Source: Desulfosarcina sp. (lineage in GTDB: Bacteria; Desulfobacterota; Desulfobacteria; Desulfobacterales; JAFDCJ01). Taken from it: DNA of 34,270 bases. The stretch's first letter is position 1; each line of letters opens with the position of its first letter. Below are positions 33,928-34,270 of the stretch, piece after piece. The position numbers were made by a program, and so were the translations under genes. Under the pieces are notes generated by a model. That model was not told the DNA's origin, made no database searches, and worked only from the letters and a program-made list of their open reading frames with translations. The stretch spans positions 1-34,270 of the forward strand of contig JARFPZ010000397.1 of the NCBI GenBank assembly GCA_029288035.1, given 5' to 3'.

Positions 33928-34270
33928 TGAAAGCTTATGATAAAATCAAGATTATCATTTACGGTCCCCGTAGCGCATCACACTCAACCGGCTCATCTAT
34001 TGAAAAAACCATACCGATCTTGTAAGCGACCACTGGGCCGAAAAGCGATGGAATATTATAATGTTATCGGTGTTGATCTGAAAAAAATATAGTTGACACT
34101 GCATCCGGCCTTGATCTATAAATTAATTCGTTAAGAAGCGCCTCTGAGGGTCTCGGTATTTGCCCAGCCACCGGCGGCCAAAGTGTCCGGTCTGATCATG
34201 AAAGAAATATAACAGTTCACCGCAAGCGCGCAGAGATCGTCGAGAAAAACAATTTTAAATAATCTCTGCG
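33928..34270. other. Right-end intergenic region without recognisable genes
   Basis: These about 340 bases show no ORF of coding character and no RNA gene. The last 42 bases hold an inverted repeat that continues beyond the window edge. A TTGACA sequence followed by AT-rich stretches near 34093 could be promoter-like, but nothing downstream in the window supports it. Confidence 0.45.
34229..34270. repeat. CGCAGAGAT...ATCTCTGCG inverted repeat at the window edge
   Basis: CGCAGAGAT (34229-34237) is repeated in inverse orientation as ATCTCTGCG (34262-34270), a perfect 9-base match with a 24-base loop. It is preceded by TTCACCGCAAG. Sequences of the form TTCACCGCAxAGxCGCAGAGA are dispersed intergenic repeats in many bacterial genomes, and this appears to be one copy cut by the window end. 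Confidence 0.5.

Overview
The window looks like a chromosomal segment of an anaerobic deltaproteobacterium, most likely Desulfobacterales (Desulfobacterota). This is an inference from three things: the style of the acetate/propionate activation genes, the AmrS-type radical SAM enzyme, and AT-rich spacers full of degenerate GGTTCAA, TGACGAATGA, AATCTAAAAT and ACAGGAT repeats. No rRNA, tRNA, CRISPR array, IS element or phage gene was found. Almost all of the window is ordinary, well-packed chromosome.

Layout, left to right. (1) 17-2546: a TatD-family hydrolase, a DUF123 GIY-YIG protein, and a divergent regulator with TPR-like, cyclic-nucleotide-binding-like and PilZ domains. (2) 3003-7631: an APH-like small-molecule kinase, then a leftward group running from a Ser/Cys-type hydroxyproline epimerase/dehydratase through a TerC-family membrane protein to choline sulfatase (betC). 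(3) 7890-10484: a small secreted STN-domain protein and an O-antigen ligase/polymerase with C-terminal TPRs. (4) 10596-12434: the translational GTPase TypA/BipA on the minus strand. (5) 13073-22777: a short-chain fatty acid block with acetyl-CoA synthetase, a sodium:solute symporter, a TPR lipoprotein, a propionyl-CoA-synthetase-like ligase, a CheY-like receiver, and an unusual membrane pseudo-histidine-kinase fused to a DnaQ-like exonuclease. (6) 22830-24622: a SAM methyltransferase overlapping an AmmeMemoRadiSam radical SAM enzyme. (7) 25116-33048: a homocysteine S-methyltransferase-type protein and a peptide/opine-type ABC importer. The importer has two paralogous Tat-exported binding proteins around a single set of two permeases and one fused double ATPase. 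(8) 33108-33781: decayed genes, namely an aspartic protease pseudogene and a flavodoxin-like remnant, followed by a nearly featureless end.

How the genes may work together. The acs, symporter and prpE-like genes form a coherent uptake-and-activation module for acetate and propionate. The receiver and pseudo-kinase/exonuclease directly downstream are likely its regulatory accessory. In some Gammaproteobacteria a DnaQ-like exonuclease gene also sits beside acetate permease genes, so the association seems to recur, here with a different domain fusion. Choline sulfatase, the hydroxyproline-type epimerase, the homocysteine methyltransferase and the two-receptor ABC importer suggest scavenging of osmolyte-type or methylated amine/amino-acid compounds. 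Their substrates cannot be fixed from sequence alone.

The strongest candidates for something little described are the receiver plus pseudo-kinase/exonuclease pair (20233-22777), the two-receptor ABC locus with its back-to-back stop-codon palindrome, and the PilZ/cNMP regulator with an apparently defective cNMP pocket.
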